64,000 nt of DNA from Lysinibacillus sphaericus (GTDB lineage: Bacteria; Bacillota; Bacilli; Bacillales_A; Planococcaceae): NCBI RefSeq assembly GCF_006864135.1, contig NZ_SADV01000002.1, positions 124,001 through 188,000 of the forward strand. The letters are read 5' to 3'. Within the stretch, counting starts at the first letter, position 1, and every line of letters begins with the position of its first letter. The notes under the pieces were generated by a model. That model was not told the origin of the DNA, did not search any database, and saw only the letters and a list, made by a program, of their open reading frames with translations. A program made the translations under genes and the position numbers. Shown one piece after another: positions 36,719-46,253 of the stretch.

Positions 36719-37561
36719 ATGAATGCTATTGAAGTTTATGATTTACAGAAAAGCTTTGAAGGGTTTTCTCTTAATGATGTAAGTTTTTCAGTACCTCAAG
36801 GCACTGTCATGGGTTTTGTAGGAGAAAACGGTGCTGGGAAGTCTACTACAATTAAATGCATACTTAACTTACTTAAAAAAGAACATGGCGAAATTTTGCT
36901 ATTTGGTAAGGATGTTGTCGAACATGAATTATCGATAAAAAACGACATCGGTGTGGTTTTTGACGATTTACATGTGCCTGAAACGCTCAATGCGACGCAG
37001 CTCGACAAATTTATGAAAAAAGTATTTAAAACATGGGATTCAGGCTATTATTTTGAACGATTAGCACAATTTAAAATTCCAGTGAGGAAGAAGGTAAAAG
37101 AATTATCTCGAGGAATGAGGATGAAGCTGTCCATTGCATTAGCCATGTCGCATCATCCAAAGCTATTAATTTTAGATGAACCTACGAGTGGGCTAGATCC
37201 AATTATTCGTGATGAAATTCTCGATTTGTTTTTAACGTTTATGCAGGATGAAACACATAGCATCCTATTTTCTTCTCATATAACAAGTGATTTAGAAAAG
37301 ATAGCTGACTACATTACATTCATTCATAATGGGGAAATTTTATTTAGCGAAAGTAAAGATGTGCTTGTCTATGAGTACGGCATATTTAAAGGAAATAATG
37401 AAGAAGTAAGTGTAATACCAGAACATGCCATTATAAGAAAACGTAATGGCACCTTTGGAACAGAAGCTTTAGTTTTAAAAAATGAAGTAAATGAGGTATT
37501 CTCCCTTGAAAAGCCATCTATAGAAGATATCATGCTATTTTATGTGAAAGGTAGTGTTTGA
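36719..37561 (+). CDS. ABC-2 transporter ATP-binding protein
   Basis: A 280-residue single ABC domain with Walker A GENGAGKST (35-43), signature ELSRGMRMKLSIA and Walker B LLILDEPTSGLDP. The last 70 residues are a family-specific extension. It belongs to the CcmA/YtrB-like exporters paired with two small permeases. It overlaps the first permease gene by 4 nt (36719-37561 and 37558-38190). Substrate is unknown; an envelope-active compound or lipid is plausible from the regulator class. Confidence 0.93.
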   Translation: MNAIEVYDLQKSFEGFSLNDVSFSVPQGTVMGFVGENGAGKSTTIKCILNLLKKEHGEILLFGKDVVEHELSIKNDIGVVFDDLHVPETLNATQLDKFMKKVFKTWDSGYYFERLAQFKIPVRKKVKELSRGMRMKLSIALAMSHHPKLLILDEPTSGLDPIIRDEILDLFLTFMQDETHSILFSSHITSDLEKIADYITFIHNGEILFSESKDVLVYEYGIFKGNNEEVSVIPEHAIIRKRNGTFGTEALVLKNEVNEVFSLEKPSIEDIMLFYVKGSV

Positions 37562-38190
37562 ACATGACAAGTCTTATCTTAAAAGATTTAATGACGATTC
37601 AACGTCAACTAAAAACACAGGCTTTCGTGCTAATTTTCTTCCTATTTATATCAACTTTTATGCAACAAGGGTTAATGCTCTTTACAATAATTATATCTAT
37701 CGTCACCTTTCAAACTATAACTGCTCTTACCTATGATGAACAAAGCAGTTGGGATAAATATGCAAATACTTTACCCATTTCAAAAGGGGACATAATACTT
37801 AGTAAATATATACTTAGTATCCTTCTTATGCTTTTTGGGCTTATACTCGCACTACCGATTGTCTTTATTATTCATCGTTTTACGAATAACTGGGCATCAG
37901 CAGAGTTTTTTCCAACCTTTAGTCTTCTTGTGACATTAGCCTTTTGTATGCTAGCACTTTTATTACCGATCTACATTAAATTCGGTTCTATAAAGGGAAG
38001 AATGGTTCTTATTGCTCTTTGCTTCATACCTGGTTTTTTATTTGGTCTTTTAAAAGAGTATTTTCCAGATATGACATTACTATTATCCAACTTAAAACAG
38101 TATATGTTTTTTGCTCCTTTTGCTGGACTTTTAATCTTATGGTTGTCCTCTCTCATTTCAACCGCAATTTATCAACACAAAGAATTCTAG
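37558..38190 (+). CDS. ABC-2 type permease 1
   Basis: A 210-residue membrane protein with about 6 hydrophobic helices and the ABC-2 coupling region YDEQSSWDKYANTLPISKGD between helices 2 and 3. This pattern is characteristic of small permeases paired with YtrA-regulated ATPases. It would form a heterodimer with the next gene product. It overlaps the ATPase gene by 4 nt. Confidence 0.85.
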   Translation: MNMTSLILKDLMTIQRQLKTQAFVLIFFLFISTFMQQGLMLFTIIISIVTFQTITALTYDEQSSWDKYANTLPISKGDIILSKYILSILLMLFGLILALPIVFIIHRFTNNWASAEFFPTFSLLVTLAFCMLALLLPIYIKFGSIKGRMVLIALCFIPGFLFGLLKEYFPDMTLLLSNLKQYMFFAPFAGLLILWLSSLISTAIYQHKEF

Positions 38191-38204
38191 GAGGGAAAGA
38201 GTAA

Positions 38205-38813
38205 ATGCAGGCTTTACTTTTACAAAGAATAATGATCCAAAAATGGTCCATTCTTTTTGCAGTTATTATTTGTACGATCATAAGTTATATGGAAATACCT
38301 TTTTTAGATAATCCCGCAATAGTAATATTTGCTGCAGTTTTTTCTGCTTCCATTGTGGAAGGGATCTATAAGGACGATCAAAAAGTAAATTGGGAATTGT
38401 TTGTGAATAGTCTACCTTTGACAAGAAAAACACAGCTACAAGCTGATTTTCTATATTGTCACGGCATCGTGATGCTACTTTTTGTTCTAATAGCACCTGC
38501 TTATTTTTCACAAACAGCAGCTGACGATAATTTTCCAGAGCATTTTGCCATGTACTTCGCCTATATTAGCAGTGCTTCTTTACTCATCTCCATCCAGTTT
38601 TATATCCATCATCTAGAAAAGCGGATGCGTTATTTTAGAATGATAATAGCCATCTTCCTTATTTTTATAATTAATTTCCCTATTCATTACTATTTATCTC
38701 AAATAGCGGAAAACTTGATCATTATGTTAATTCCTACACTAATAAGTATACTCATTAGTAATTATATTTTTCGTCAAAGCCATACCTTATATTTAGCAAG
38801 AGAGGTTTTTTAA
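38205..38813 (+). CDS. ABC-2 type permease 2
   Basis: A 202-residue membrane protein with about 6 helices. It carries the same coupling pattern as its neighbour in variant form (YKDDQKVNWELFVNSLPLTR), so the two are diverged paralogues. GGAGGGAAAGAG precedes the ATG. Last gene of the cassette, ending 15 bp before a shared terminator. Base composition is somewhat more AT-rich than mlpA next to it. Confidence 0.85.
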   Translation: MQALLLQRIMIQKWSILFAVIICTIISYMEIPFLDNPAIVIFAAVFSASIVEGIYKDDQKVNWELFVNSLPLTRKTQLQADFLYCHGIVMLLFVLIAPAYFSQTAADDNFPEHFAMYFAYISSASLLISIQFYIHHLEKRMRYFRMIIAIFLIFIINFPIHYYLSQIAENLIIMLIPTLISILISNYIFRQSHTLYLAREVF

Positions 38814-38828
38814 AGCAACAGAATCGAG

Positions 38829-38859
38829 AAAAGGTTGCCTATTACGGCAACCTTTTTTT
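38829..38859. terminator. Convergent terminator between ABC cassette and mlpA
   Basis: AAAAGGTTGCC (38829-38839) pairs with GGCAACCTTTT (38846-38856), followed by a T run on the plus strand. It serves the plus-strand cassette and overlaps the stop codon of mlpA on the other strand. Confidence 0.92.
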
Positions 38860-40081
38860 AATCTTCTGGGCCGATAATTGAAATGGCTGGCTCAACTTTC
38901 AAGATTTTAGCTATTAAGCGATCGATCGATTCCATTGAGACGCCATCGATTGACGCTAATACTTCATCTACTGAACGATGTTTACGATGTACTAACTCAC
39001 TTGTACCGTTGCGATTCATACGAGCACCTGTCCCCTCTAGACCGAGTACAAAACTACCCTTCAGCTGTTCCTTCGCATTCATAAGTTCTTCCTCTGTCAC
39101 GCCACCTGCTACGATATCAAGTAATGTCGCATCAATTGTATGTTGAAGCTGTGATAATTGTTGACGACTTGTACTACCATAAATCGTAAATGCTCCAACA
39201 TCCGCATAACAAGATTGGTAAGAAAATATTGAATAGGCTAAACCACGTTCTTCGCGTACTTCTTGGAACAAACGAGAGCTCATATTACCACCAATAATAT
39301 TATTAAGTGCAATAAAGCTATACATATCTGGATCCTTTACACCAATTGCTGGATAAGAAATAGCCAAATGCGCTTGCTCCGTATCGCGAGTTTTAGAAAC
39401 CTCTCCTGGATAAAAATGAGGATTCGAAAGCACAGGCTCAACCGCAAGTGGAGATGGCTGATATTGGCCAAATAAGTCTTCAATTGTTTGCATGAGCTTC
39501 GCAGAAATATTTCCCGCTATTGAAATAACAACTGATTCTGGACCATAATGTTTAGCCATGTAATTACGTATCATATCTGCTGTAAATGTTTTTAAAGTAG
39601 CCGCAGTTCCGAGAATTGGACGACCTAGTGCGTCGTTTGGATACATGACGCCCCATAGCTTTTCATGAACATCGTCATCAGCTGCGTCTTCACTCATTAA
39701 TATTTCCTCTAGTACCACTTGTCTTTCCTTCTCTAACTCTTCCCCTGCAAACGTAGAATTAAAGAACATATCAGCTAATATTGTAACTGCAAGCTCAGCA
39801 TGATGGTCTAAAACCTTTGCATAATAACAAGTGTTTTCCTTGGATGTAAAGGCATTTAATTCTCCACCAATTCGGTCAAATTCTTCAGCAATTTGGCGAG
39901 CTGTTCGCGTTTTTGTCCCTTTAAAAAGCATATGTTCTATAAAATGCGTAATACCATTTTCCTCAGGTAGCTCATAACGAGATCCTGCATTAACAAAAAT
40001 GCCAAGCGCAACAGATCTTACATGATCGATTTGCTCAGACACAATACGCACACCATTCTGACATGTATGTACTTGTACCAA
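38858..40081 (-). CDS. mlpA: M16 family zinc peptidase MlpA (YmxG)
   Basis: A 407-residue processing-peptidase-like M16 enzyme with intact zinc motif HFIEH (46-50) and downstream ERQVVLEEI. In B. subtilis MlpA influences extracellular protease production. It lies between pnp and the dipicolinate genes as in Bacillus, but the intervening ylxY is missing and a transporter cassette follows convergently. Its stop codon falls inside the shared terminator hairpin. Confidence 0.92.
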   Translation of the reverse strand: MVQVHTCQNGVRIVSEQIDHVRSVALGIFVNAGSRYELPEENGITHFIEHMLFKGTKTRTARQIAEEFDRIGGELNAFTSKENTCYYAKVLDHHAELAVTILADMFFNSTFAGEELEKERQVVLEEILMSEDAADDDVHEKLWGVMYPNDALGRPILGTAATLKTFTADMIRNYMAKHYGPESVVISIAGNISAKLMQTIEDLFGQYQPSPLAVEPVLSNPHFYPGEVSKTRDTEQAHLAISYPAIGVKDPDMYSFIALNNIIGGNMSSRLFQEVREERGLAYSIFSYQSCYADVGAFTIYGSTSRQQLSQLQHTIDATLLDIVAGGVTEEELMNAKEQLKGSFVLGLEGTGARMNRNGTSELVHRKHRSVDEVLASIDGVSMESIDRLIAKILKVEPAISIIGPED

Positions 40082-40128
40082 AAAATCTCCCCCAATTTAT
40101 CTCTGGTTCTACATCAAAGGTATAATGT

Positions 40129-40216
40129 GGGGTCATCACCAAAACGTGTGGTTGATTTCCGTTCCGACTGGGCGCTTTATTGCTGCCGCTTCGCTTTCGC
40201 ACAGAGCGAAGCTTCC
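40129..40216 (+). repeat. Dispersed intergenic repeat, truncated copy
   Basis: It runs from GGTCATCACCAAAACGTGTG through GGTTGATTTCCGTTCCGAC, GGGCGCTTTATTGCTGCCGC and TTCGCTTTCGCACAGAGC to GAAGCTTCCCC. It corresponds to the first third of the 43.2-kb copy and lacks the hairpin half. It lies between the pnp terminator and mlpA. Confidence 0.8.
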
Positions 40217-40257
40217 CCCAAAATATCCCTTATAGAACCATTTTCCTTATATTTGAT

Positions 40258-40292
40258 TTAAAAAAGGCTGCGCATTATACGCAGCCTTTTCT
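40258..40292 (-). terminator. Terminator of pnp
   Basis: AAAAGGCTGCG (40263-40273) pairs with CGCAGCCTTTT (40281-40291), with a run of T following on the minus strand, 9 bp after the pnp stop. Confidence 0.95.
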
Positions 40293-40300
40293 ACAATTTA

Positions 40301-42415
40301 TTATTTATCTTGCTCAGCGCGTTCTTTTTCCTCTTGGATAACTACTTTACGAGATAAATTCACACGACCTTGCTTGTCAATTTCAATAACTTTTACAAGT
40401 AATTGATCGCCAAGTTTTAAGACGTCTTCAACTTGTTTTGTACGTTCCTCTTGGATTTCAGAGATGTGAAGTAAACCATCTTTACCTGGGAATATTTCAC
40501 AGAACGCACCGAATTTTTCAATACGTTTAACTGTTGATAAGTAATACTCGCCAACTTTTGCTTCACGTACGATGTCTTCGATAATTTGTTTTGCACGAGC
40601 GTTCATTTCTTCGTCTGCAGAAGAGATGTAAATTGTACCATCTTGCTCCGTATCAATTTTCACGCCAGTTTCTTCAATAATTTTGTTAATTTGTTTACCA
40701 CCAGGTCCGATAACATCGCGAATTTTATCAGGATTAATCTTCACAATAACAATCTTCGGTGCAAATTTAGATAATTTTTCACGTGGGTCTGCAAGAGTAG
40801 CAAGCATTGATTCTAAAATGTGCATACGGCCAATTTTAGCTTGTGTTAATGCTTCTTCTAAAATATTACGTGATAAACCATCAATTTTAATGTCCATTTG
40901 AAGTGCTGTTACACCTTTAGCTGTACCTGCAACTTTAAAGTCCATATCTCCAAGGTGGTCTTCCATACCTTGAATATCCGTTAAAATAGAGTAGTGTTCT
41001 CCTTTTTTAATAAGACCCATTGCAATACCTGCTACAGGTGCCTTTAATGGCACACCAGCATCCATCATCGCTAACGTTGAAGCACAGATAGAAGCTTGAG
41101 ATGTAGAACCGTTTGATTCAAGTACTTCCGATACACAACGGATTGTATATGGGAATACAGATTCATCTGGAATAACCGCATCAAGAGCACGCTCTCCTAA
41201 TGCACCATGCCCGATTTCACGACGACCTGGTCCACGAATTGGGCCAGTTTCCCCTACAGAGAATTGAGGGAAGTTATAGTGATGCATAAAGCGTTTTGAT
41301 TCTTCTACACCTAAACCGTCGATAATTTGTACATCCCCAAGTGCACCTAATGTACAAATAGAAAGGGCTTGTGTTTGTCCACGCGTAAATAATGCTGAAC
41401 CGTGTGTACGTTGCAATATGCCTGTTTCAGAAGAAAGTGGACGGATTTCGTCTAACTTACGACCATCTGGACGTACTTTATCTTCTGTAATCTGACGACG
41501 TACTTCGTCTTTAACCATTTTATCTAGAATTGTATAAACTTGCTTCATTGTTACATCATCAGCTTCTTGCTCTTCATAAGAAGCAATAACACGGTCTTTT
41601 ACCGCTTTAATAGCCTCATCACGTGCATGCTTTTCAGCAGTTTGAATAGCATCATGCATGTCAGTCTCACAAGCTGCTTTTATATCTGCTTGAATCGCTT
41701 CATCAATTTCAAATAATGTTATAGATAATTTTTCTTTTCCTACTTCTGCAACGATTTGCTCTTGGAAAGCAATAATTTTTTGGATTTCTTCATGACCGAA
41801 CATAATGGCTTCTAGCATTATTTCCTCTGGTACTTCTAGTGCACCTGCTTCAACCATGTTGATAGCATCCTTGTTACCTGCTACAGATAAATGGACTGTT
41901 GATTGATTAGATTGTTCCACTGTTGGGTTCACGATAAATTTACCGTCGATATATCCAACTTGTACACCTGCAATCGGTCCGTCGAATGGAATATCTGAAA
42001 TAGCTAACGCTATTGATGAACCAAGCATTGCAGCCATTTCAGACGTACAATCCGGATCGTTAGACATGACCATCGAAATCACTTGTACTTCATTACGGAA
42101 ACCGTCTGGGAACATTGGACGAATTGGACGGTCTATTAAACGGCTTGCTAGTATTGCTTTTTCAGATGGACGTCCTTCACGCTTAATAAAGCCACCAGGA
42201 ATTTTACCCGCTGCGTATAAACGTTCTTCGTAGTTTACTGTTAATGGGAAGAAATCAAGTGGCTTCGGTGATTTTGACATTGTTGCAGTTGAAAGTACAG
42301 ATGTATCACCATAGCGTACTAATACGGCCCCATTTGCTTGTTTTGCTAACTGTCCAACTTCGATTACAAGTGGACGGCCAGCCCATTCATAGGAATAGAC
42401 TTTCTTTTCGTTCAT
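40301..42415 (-). CDS. pnp: Polynucleotide phosphorylase
   Basis: A 704-residue phosphorolytic 3'-5' exoribonuclease and degradosome partner. Two RNase PH domains are joined by a helical domain and followed by KH ([20 protein letters not shown]) and S1 ([19 protein letters not shown]) domains. Active-site region [17 protein letters not shown] is intact. AGAGGGG precedes the ATG. It follows rpsO, the nearly universal bacterial order, here with a terminator between. Confidence 0.99.
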   Translation of the reverse strand: MNEKKVYSYEWAGRPLVIEVGQLAKQANGAVLVRYGDTSVLSTATMSKSPKPLDFFPLTVNYEERLYAAGKIPGGFIKREGRPSEKAILASRLIDRPIRPMFPDGFRNEVQVISMVMSNDPDCTSEMAAMLGSSIALAISDIPFDGPIAGVQVGYIDGKFIVNPTVEQSNQSTVHLSVAGNKDAINMVEAGALEVPEEIMLEAIMFGHEEIQKIIAFQEQIVAEVGKEKLSITLFEIDEAIQADIKAACETDMHDAIQTAEKHARDEAIKAVKDRVIASYEEQEADDVTMKQVYTILDKMVKDEVRRQITEDKVRPDGRKLDEIRPLSSETGILQRTHGSALFTRGQTQALSICTLGALGDVQIIDGLGVEESKRFMHHYNFPQFSVGETGPIRGPGRREIGHGALGERALDAVIPDESVFPYTIRCVSEVLESNGSTSQASICASTLAMMDAGVPLKAPVAGIAMGLIKKGEHYSILTDIQGMEDHLGDMDFKVAGTAKGVTALQMDIKIDGLSRNILEEALTQAKIGRMHILESMLATLADPREKLSKFAPKIVIVKINPDKIRDVIGPGGKQINKIIEETGVKIDTEQDGTIYISSADEEMNARAKQIIEDIVREAKVGEYYLSTVKRIEKFGAFCEIFPGKDGLLHISEIQEERTKQVEDVLKLGDQLLVKVIEIDKQGRVNLSRKVVIQEEKERAEQDK

Positions 42416-42663
42416 TCAATGAACCCCTCTCTATTATAAAAACACTTACTTCGTCTGTATGTACTAATAGTAAGTGTACCAAAAATGCTTGTTCTATGCT
42501 AAATATTTCATCAAATAATCATACATTTAAATTCAGTTATTGCCAATTTATTTAGGATTTATTTCTGTATTCGATTGAAACCAAGTTTTTTTGCTTGAAT
42601 TTCGTGTCATATATGCTTTTTTCGCAATAGTAAAGTTAATGTCTTCTTAATGTTTATAAACAT

Positions 42664-42693
42664 AAAGAAAAAGCGGGATTAATCCCGCTTTTA
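42664..42693 (-). terminator. Terminator of rpsO
   Basis: A compact AAAGCGGGA/TCCCGCTTT stem with a TTAA loop (42670-42690), flanked by A and T tracts, lies 10 bp after the rpsO stop. Confidence 0.93.
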
Positions 42694-42702
42694 GATCGAC
42701 AA

Positions 42703-42972
42703 TTAGCGACGTAAGCCTAAACGAGTGATTAGTTCACGGTAACGTTGTACGTCAGTTTCACGAAGATATTTTAATAGGTGACGACGACGACCTACCATTT
42801 TAAGAAGACCACGCTCAGAGTGGAAATCTTTTTTGTGTGTACGTAAGTGAGTATTTAGAGCGTTGATTTCCGCTGTTAATACTGCAACTTGTACTTCTGG
42901 AGAACCAGTGTCACTTTCGTGAGTACGGTACTCAGCAATAATTTCATTTTTACGTTCATTTGTAATAGCCAT
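42703..42972 (-). CDS. rpsO: 30S ribosomal protein S15
   Basis: An 89-residue primary 16S rRNA-binding protein of the small subunit. The signature [20 protein letters not shown], then [17 protein letters not shown], covers the rRNA-binding helices. Length is canonical. AGGAGG precedes the ATG. It lies upstream of pnp and downstream of ribF, separated from ribF by a dispersed repeat copy. Confidence 0.99.
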   Translation of the reverse strand: MAITNERKNEIIAEYRTHESDTGSPEVQVAVLTAEINALNTHLRTHKKDFHSERGLLKMVGRRRHLLKYLRETDVQRYRELITRLGLRR

Positions 42973-43195
42973 TTGTATGGACCTCCTAAATAATTGTTAA
43001 TCGCCATTAGCACAGTAAACGTTGGAGTCATCGATATACCGAGCTAAGGTTAAGCATATTATGCACTTATGAATGTTACCATAAATCAAAAGGTCAAGCA
43101 AGTGTTAACATAAGCACCTATTCATTGGCTAAAGCAGATTTGATTTACATTAATAAACTTTATTTGAAGTCTCTGTTAGATCTCAATAAAATATG

Positions 43196-43405
43196 GTTCA
43201 TCACCATAACATGTGTGGTTGATTTCCGTTCCGGTTGGGCGCTTTGTTGCTGCCGCTACGTTAGCACTACGCTTTCGCACAGAGCAAAGCTTCCTGGGGG
43301 CGTCCGATGAGCCGCTTCGCTAGCGCTCCAGGGTCTCGGGCCAATACGAGGTTGGTCACGAAGGAGTCGCCCAACCTCCACTCCAATCAACTCATGGCGT
43401 ACGTT
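43196..43405 (+). repeat. Dispersed intergenic repeat, unexpanded copy
   Basis: It starts at GTTCATCACCATAACATGTG and has GGTTGATTTCCGTTCCGG, GCTTTGTTGCTGCCGCTACG, CGCTTTCGCACAGAGCAAAG, CTTCCTGGGGGCGTCCGATG and GAGGTTGGTCAC. It ends near GGCGTACGTTTTAAC at the ribF stop. This is the closest relative of the copy at the left edge, with a single unit in place of the 15-unit array. The hairpin half is shortened to GAGGTTGG/CCAACCTC. Confidence 0.85.
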
Positions 43406-44362
43406 TTAACTTTCGGCGATGATCCCAAAATATTCAATTGCTTCCTGTTTATCTTTTTCGATTTGCGCTTTCAAAGCTTCAATGCCATCGAATTTTCGTT
43501 CACTTCTTATACGTTTATACCAAGCGACATGCACTTCTTCACCGTAAATATTTTTTTCGAAGTTTAATATATGGACTTCGATAGATAATTGTTTGTCGTT
43601 TGGATCTTTAAATGTTGGTTTATAGCCTACATTACATACACCATCATACCAGTTATTTTGCACAAGTACTCGAACCGCATATACACCGCTTGCTGGAATA
43701 TAAGTTCCCTCTAACGCTTGGACATTTGCAGTTGGGAAACCTATTGTGCGTCCTCGCTTATCACCATGTACAACGATTCCCGTAACTTCAAATGGACGTC
43801 CTAGGAGTAATCTTGCTTCCTCCATATCTCCGTCTTGCAAAAGCTTACGGATACGTGTAGAGCTAATTTTTTCAATATCATCAGTTTTCTTTTCAACAAC
43901 TGTTACGCCGTAATCTCCATTACTCAATGCACGCATTTCTTCCATTGTACCTTTCCCAAATGCACCAAAAGAATAATCAAAGCCAGCTGTAACATGTTGA
44001 ATGTTCAACCCACGAATAAATGTATCAATAAATGCATCAGGTGAAAGCTTTGCAAAATCAGATGTGAAATGTACAACAAATATTGTATCAACACCCTGTT
44101 CTTCAAAAAGCTGCAATTTTTGCTGTAATAACGTTATATAAAATACTTTTTCGTTACGTCCGCCAAGCACTAAAGAAGGATGTGGATCGAATGTCATAAC
44201 AGCCGTTGGAATTTGGCGCTTGTCTCCTTCTTCTTTCGCCGCCTTAATAACTGCCTGATGCCCTCTATGTACACCATCAAAAAAACCAAGAGCCAATGAA
44301 TATGGCTGCATGCTTTCTCGTTGCTGTAGTTGGTGTGGGTATTTTAAATGAATGACCTCCAT
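43406..44362 (-). CDS. ribF: Bifunctional riboflavin kinase/FAD synthetase
   Basis: A 318-residue enzyme making FMN and FAD. The N-terminal nucleotidyltransferase has GFFDGVHRGH (26-35) and SSTRIRKLL. The C-terminal flavokinase has GRTIGFPTANV (about 202-212). It is called ribC in B. subtilis. It starts 13 bp after truB, so the two are co-transcribed. A repeat copy abuts its stop codon. Confidence 0.97.
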   Translation of the reverse strand: MEVIHLKYPHQLQQRESMQPYSLALGFFDGVHRGHQAVIKAAKEEGDKRQIPTAVMTFDPHPSLVLGGRNEKVFYITLLQQKLQLFEEQGVDTIFVVHFTSDFAKLSPDAFIDTFIRGLNIQHVTAGFDYSFGAFGKGTMEEMRALSNGDYGVTVVEKKTDDIEKISSTRIRKLLQDGDMEEARLLLGRPFEVTGIVVHGDKRGRTIGFPTANVQALEGTYIPASGVYAVRVLVQNNWYDGVCNVGYKPTFKDPNDKQLSIEVHILNFEKNIYGEEVHVAWYKRIRSERKFDGIEALKAQIEKDKQEAIEYFGIIAES

Positions 44363-44375
44363 ACTAAAAATCCTC

Positions 44376-45287
44376 CTACTCTATCGTCGGAAACATCTTA
44401 TGTGGCTTCATAAACCCTTCCTTTGTAGGATGGGCATGATAGACCGCAATTGCTTTCCCACTGATTCCAAAAACAATTTTATCATGTATCTTTAATAATG
44501 CATCTGCGGGAAGCACTTGTCCATTGAAAATTTCTTTTTCGTTTACGGAAGTGATCTCCATATATGGATAATCTGTTAAAGCATATTCAACTGGTAAAAT
44601 GCATGTATCAATTTGTTCACCTTCCATCAGTTCAGCAACTTGTGCCAACGTAAAGCAATTCTCTTGCGTAAATGTACCTGAGGCTGTGCGTACGAGCTCC
44701 TTCATGTGTGCTGGATAGCCAAGTGCCGCTCCGATTTGCACAGCTAGTGTTCGAATATACGTCCCTTTACTACACGCTATACGTACTGGGAATGTAATTT
44801 CTTGCCCTTCATATATTTCTACATCATCTAGTAGTTCTAATGCATAAATGGTAACTTGACGTGTAGGTCTTTCGACAATTTCGCCTTTTCGAGCATATTC
44901 ATAGAGACGTTTACCATTTACTTTGACAGCTGAAAACATCGGTGGCGTTTGTTGAATAACACCTGTTAGCGATGCTAAAACCTCTTGCAATTGAGTACGT
45001 GTGAACTTTTTAGTCGTACTATCTTGCTCAACCGTTTCTCCTTCTGCATCCTCCGTTGTCGTTGTACGGCCAATTGAAATAACAGCTTCATAGGTTTTCC
45101 CTGCATCAGTTAAGTATTCTGCGATGCGTGTTGCTTGACCTATACAAATGGGAAGAACCCCCTCAACACCTGGATCAAGTGTGCCAGTATGGCCAACCTT
45201 TTTAGTACGTAAAATTTTTCGTAATTTAAAGACGCAATCATGACTTGTCATGCCACGTTCTTTCCAAAGCGGTAAAATACCGTTCAT
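44376..45287 (-). CDS. truB: tRNA pseudouridine(55) synthase
   Basis: A 303-residue enzyme that makes pseudouridine-55 in the T loop of tRNAs. The catalytic aspartate is D38 in GHTGTLDPGVEGVLP. The C-terminal PUA-like part is short, as in Gram-positives. GGAGGG precedes the ATG. It lies downstream of rbfA after a terminator and a 240-bp gap, whereas in many Bacilli the genes are closer. Confidence 0.97.
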   Translation of the reverse strand: MNGILPLWKERGMTSHDCVFKLRKILRTKKVGHTGTLDPGVEGVLPICIGQATRIAEYLTDAGKTYEAVISIGRTTTTEDAEGETVEQDSTTKKFTRTQLQEVLASLTGVIQQTPPMFSAVKVNGKRLYEYARKGEIVERPTRQVTIYALELLDDVEIYEGQEITFPVRIACSKGTYIRTLAVQIGAALGYPAHMKELVRTASGTFTQENCFTLAQVAELMEGEQIDTCILPVEYALTDYPYMEITSVNEKEIFNGQVLPADALLKIHDKIVFGISGKAIAVYHAHPTKEGFMKPHKMFPTIE

Positions 45288-45478
45288 AAATTCCCTCCTA
45301 AATTCATTTTTAGCGTATTTTGTTTTTTCGCTAGTTTTATATAGTTAAATACCCTAACACTTCTCCTTCTACAAAAAAATGGCAGCAGGAGTCTGGGCAG
45401 TCGGTGGAAAGCCGTCAGAACATTTAGTGAAGCTTTACATAGAGTCGTAAAATGTTCTGTTCATTTTCTGCTGAATGT

Positions 45479-45520
45479 AAAAAGTCTGCCTGCATGAACA
45501 TGCATAGGCAGACTTTTTTA
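45479..45520 (-). terminator. Terminator of the nusA-rbfA operon
   Basis: AAAGTCTGCCTGCATG pairs with CATGC..AGGCAGACTTT around an AA loop, with T tracts at the end. It lies 9 bp after the rbfA stop. Between here and truB (45288-45478) there is also an inverted repeat AGAACATTT/AAATGTTCT (45418-45459). Confidence 0.9.
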
Positions 45521-45528
45521 AGTTAAGC

Positions 45529-45870
45529 TTATTCTTCGTGTAAACCACGTAGCAATGAATCAATACGGTTACCATATTCAATCGATGAATCGAATTCAAA
45601 GATTAGTTCTGGTGTACGACGTAAACGGATTCGTGACCCGATTTCTGAGCGAATGAAACCAGAAGCCTTTAATAAAGCTTTTAATGTTTCCTCTTTTTCA
45701 CGTTCATTGCCTAGAGTTGTAATATAAATTGTCGCTTGTTGTAAATCACCTGTCACCTCAACACCAGTAACAGTAACGAAACCAACACGCGGATCTTTTA
45801 TTTTACGTCCAATAATATCACCGAGTTCTTTTTTCATTTGCTCAGCGACACGGTTTGAGCGTAGAGACAT
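45529..45870 (-). CDS. rbfA: Ribosome-binding factor A
   Basis: A 113-residue KH-like 30S maturation factor acting on the 5' helix of 16S r[19 protein letters not shown] (5-20) and [20 protein letters not shown] are family signatures. GAGGTGAC precedes the ATG. It lies downstream of ylxP in the conserved nusA-infB operon. Confidence 0.97.
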   Translation of the reverse strand: MSLRSNRVAEQMKKELGDIIGRKIKDPRVGFVTVTGVEVTGDLQQATIYITTLGNEREKEETLKALLKASGFIRSEIGSRIRLRRTPELIFEFDSSIEYGNRIDSLLRGLHEE

Positions 45871-45974
45871 AGTTTGTCACCTCAATTTCGATGTACAGAA
45901 AGTTATGTCTTCACTTGCACATATATTTACATACAAGGTATGACTAAATCATACAACACAACTTCTAATGTTAC

Positions 45975-46253
45975 TTATAAATAGTCTCGCCACACATTAA
46001 GCTGTTCCCAAGATGGATTTGACTGTAAGTAGTGGAGCGCGTGATTAATTTCACGCTCGGCTGCTTCTTTTGAAGAAGAAACAGCAACAAGCGCTAATTT
46101 CGTGCGTTGCCATACATTTTGATGATCAATTTCCGCGATGGATACATTAAATTTTTGTTTCGTGCGGGTAAGCATACGCTGTAAGACAGCACGTTTTTCC
46201 TTCAACGAATGGGCAGTTTGAATAATGAATTCAACCTCTGCGTAAACAATCAT
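45975..46253 (-). CDS. ylxP: YlxP family protein (DUF503)
   Basis: A 92-residue ferredoxin-like-fold protein conserved between infB and rbfA in Firmicutes. Typical motifs are HSLKEKRAVLQRMLTRTKQK and FNVSIAEI. It may help ribosome assembly, as its neighbours do, but the function is not settled. Its ATG overlaps the infB stop (TAATG). Confidence 0.93.
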   Translation of the reverse strand: MIVYAEVEFIIQTAHSLKEKRAVLQRMLTRTKQKFNVSIAEIDHQNVWQRTKLALVAVSSSKEAAEREINHALHYLQSNPSWEQLNVWRDYL

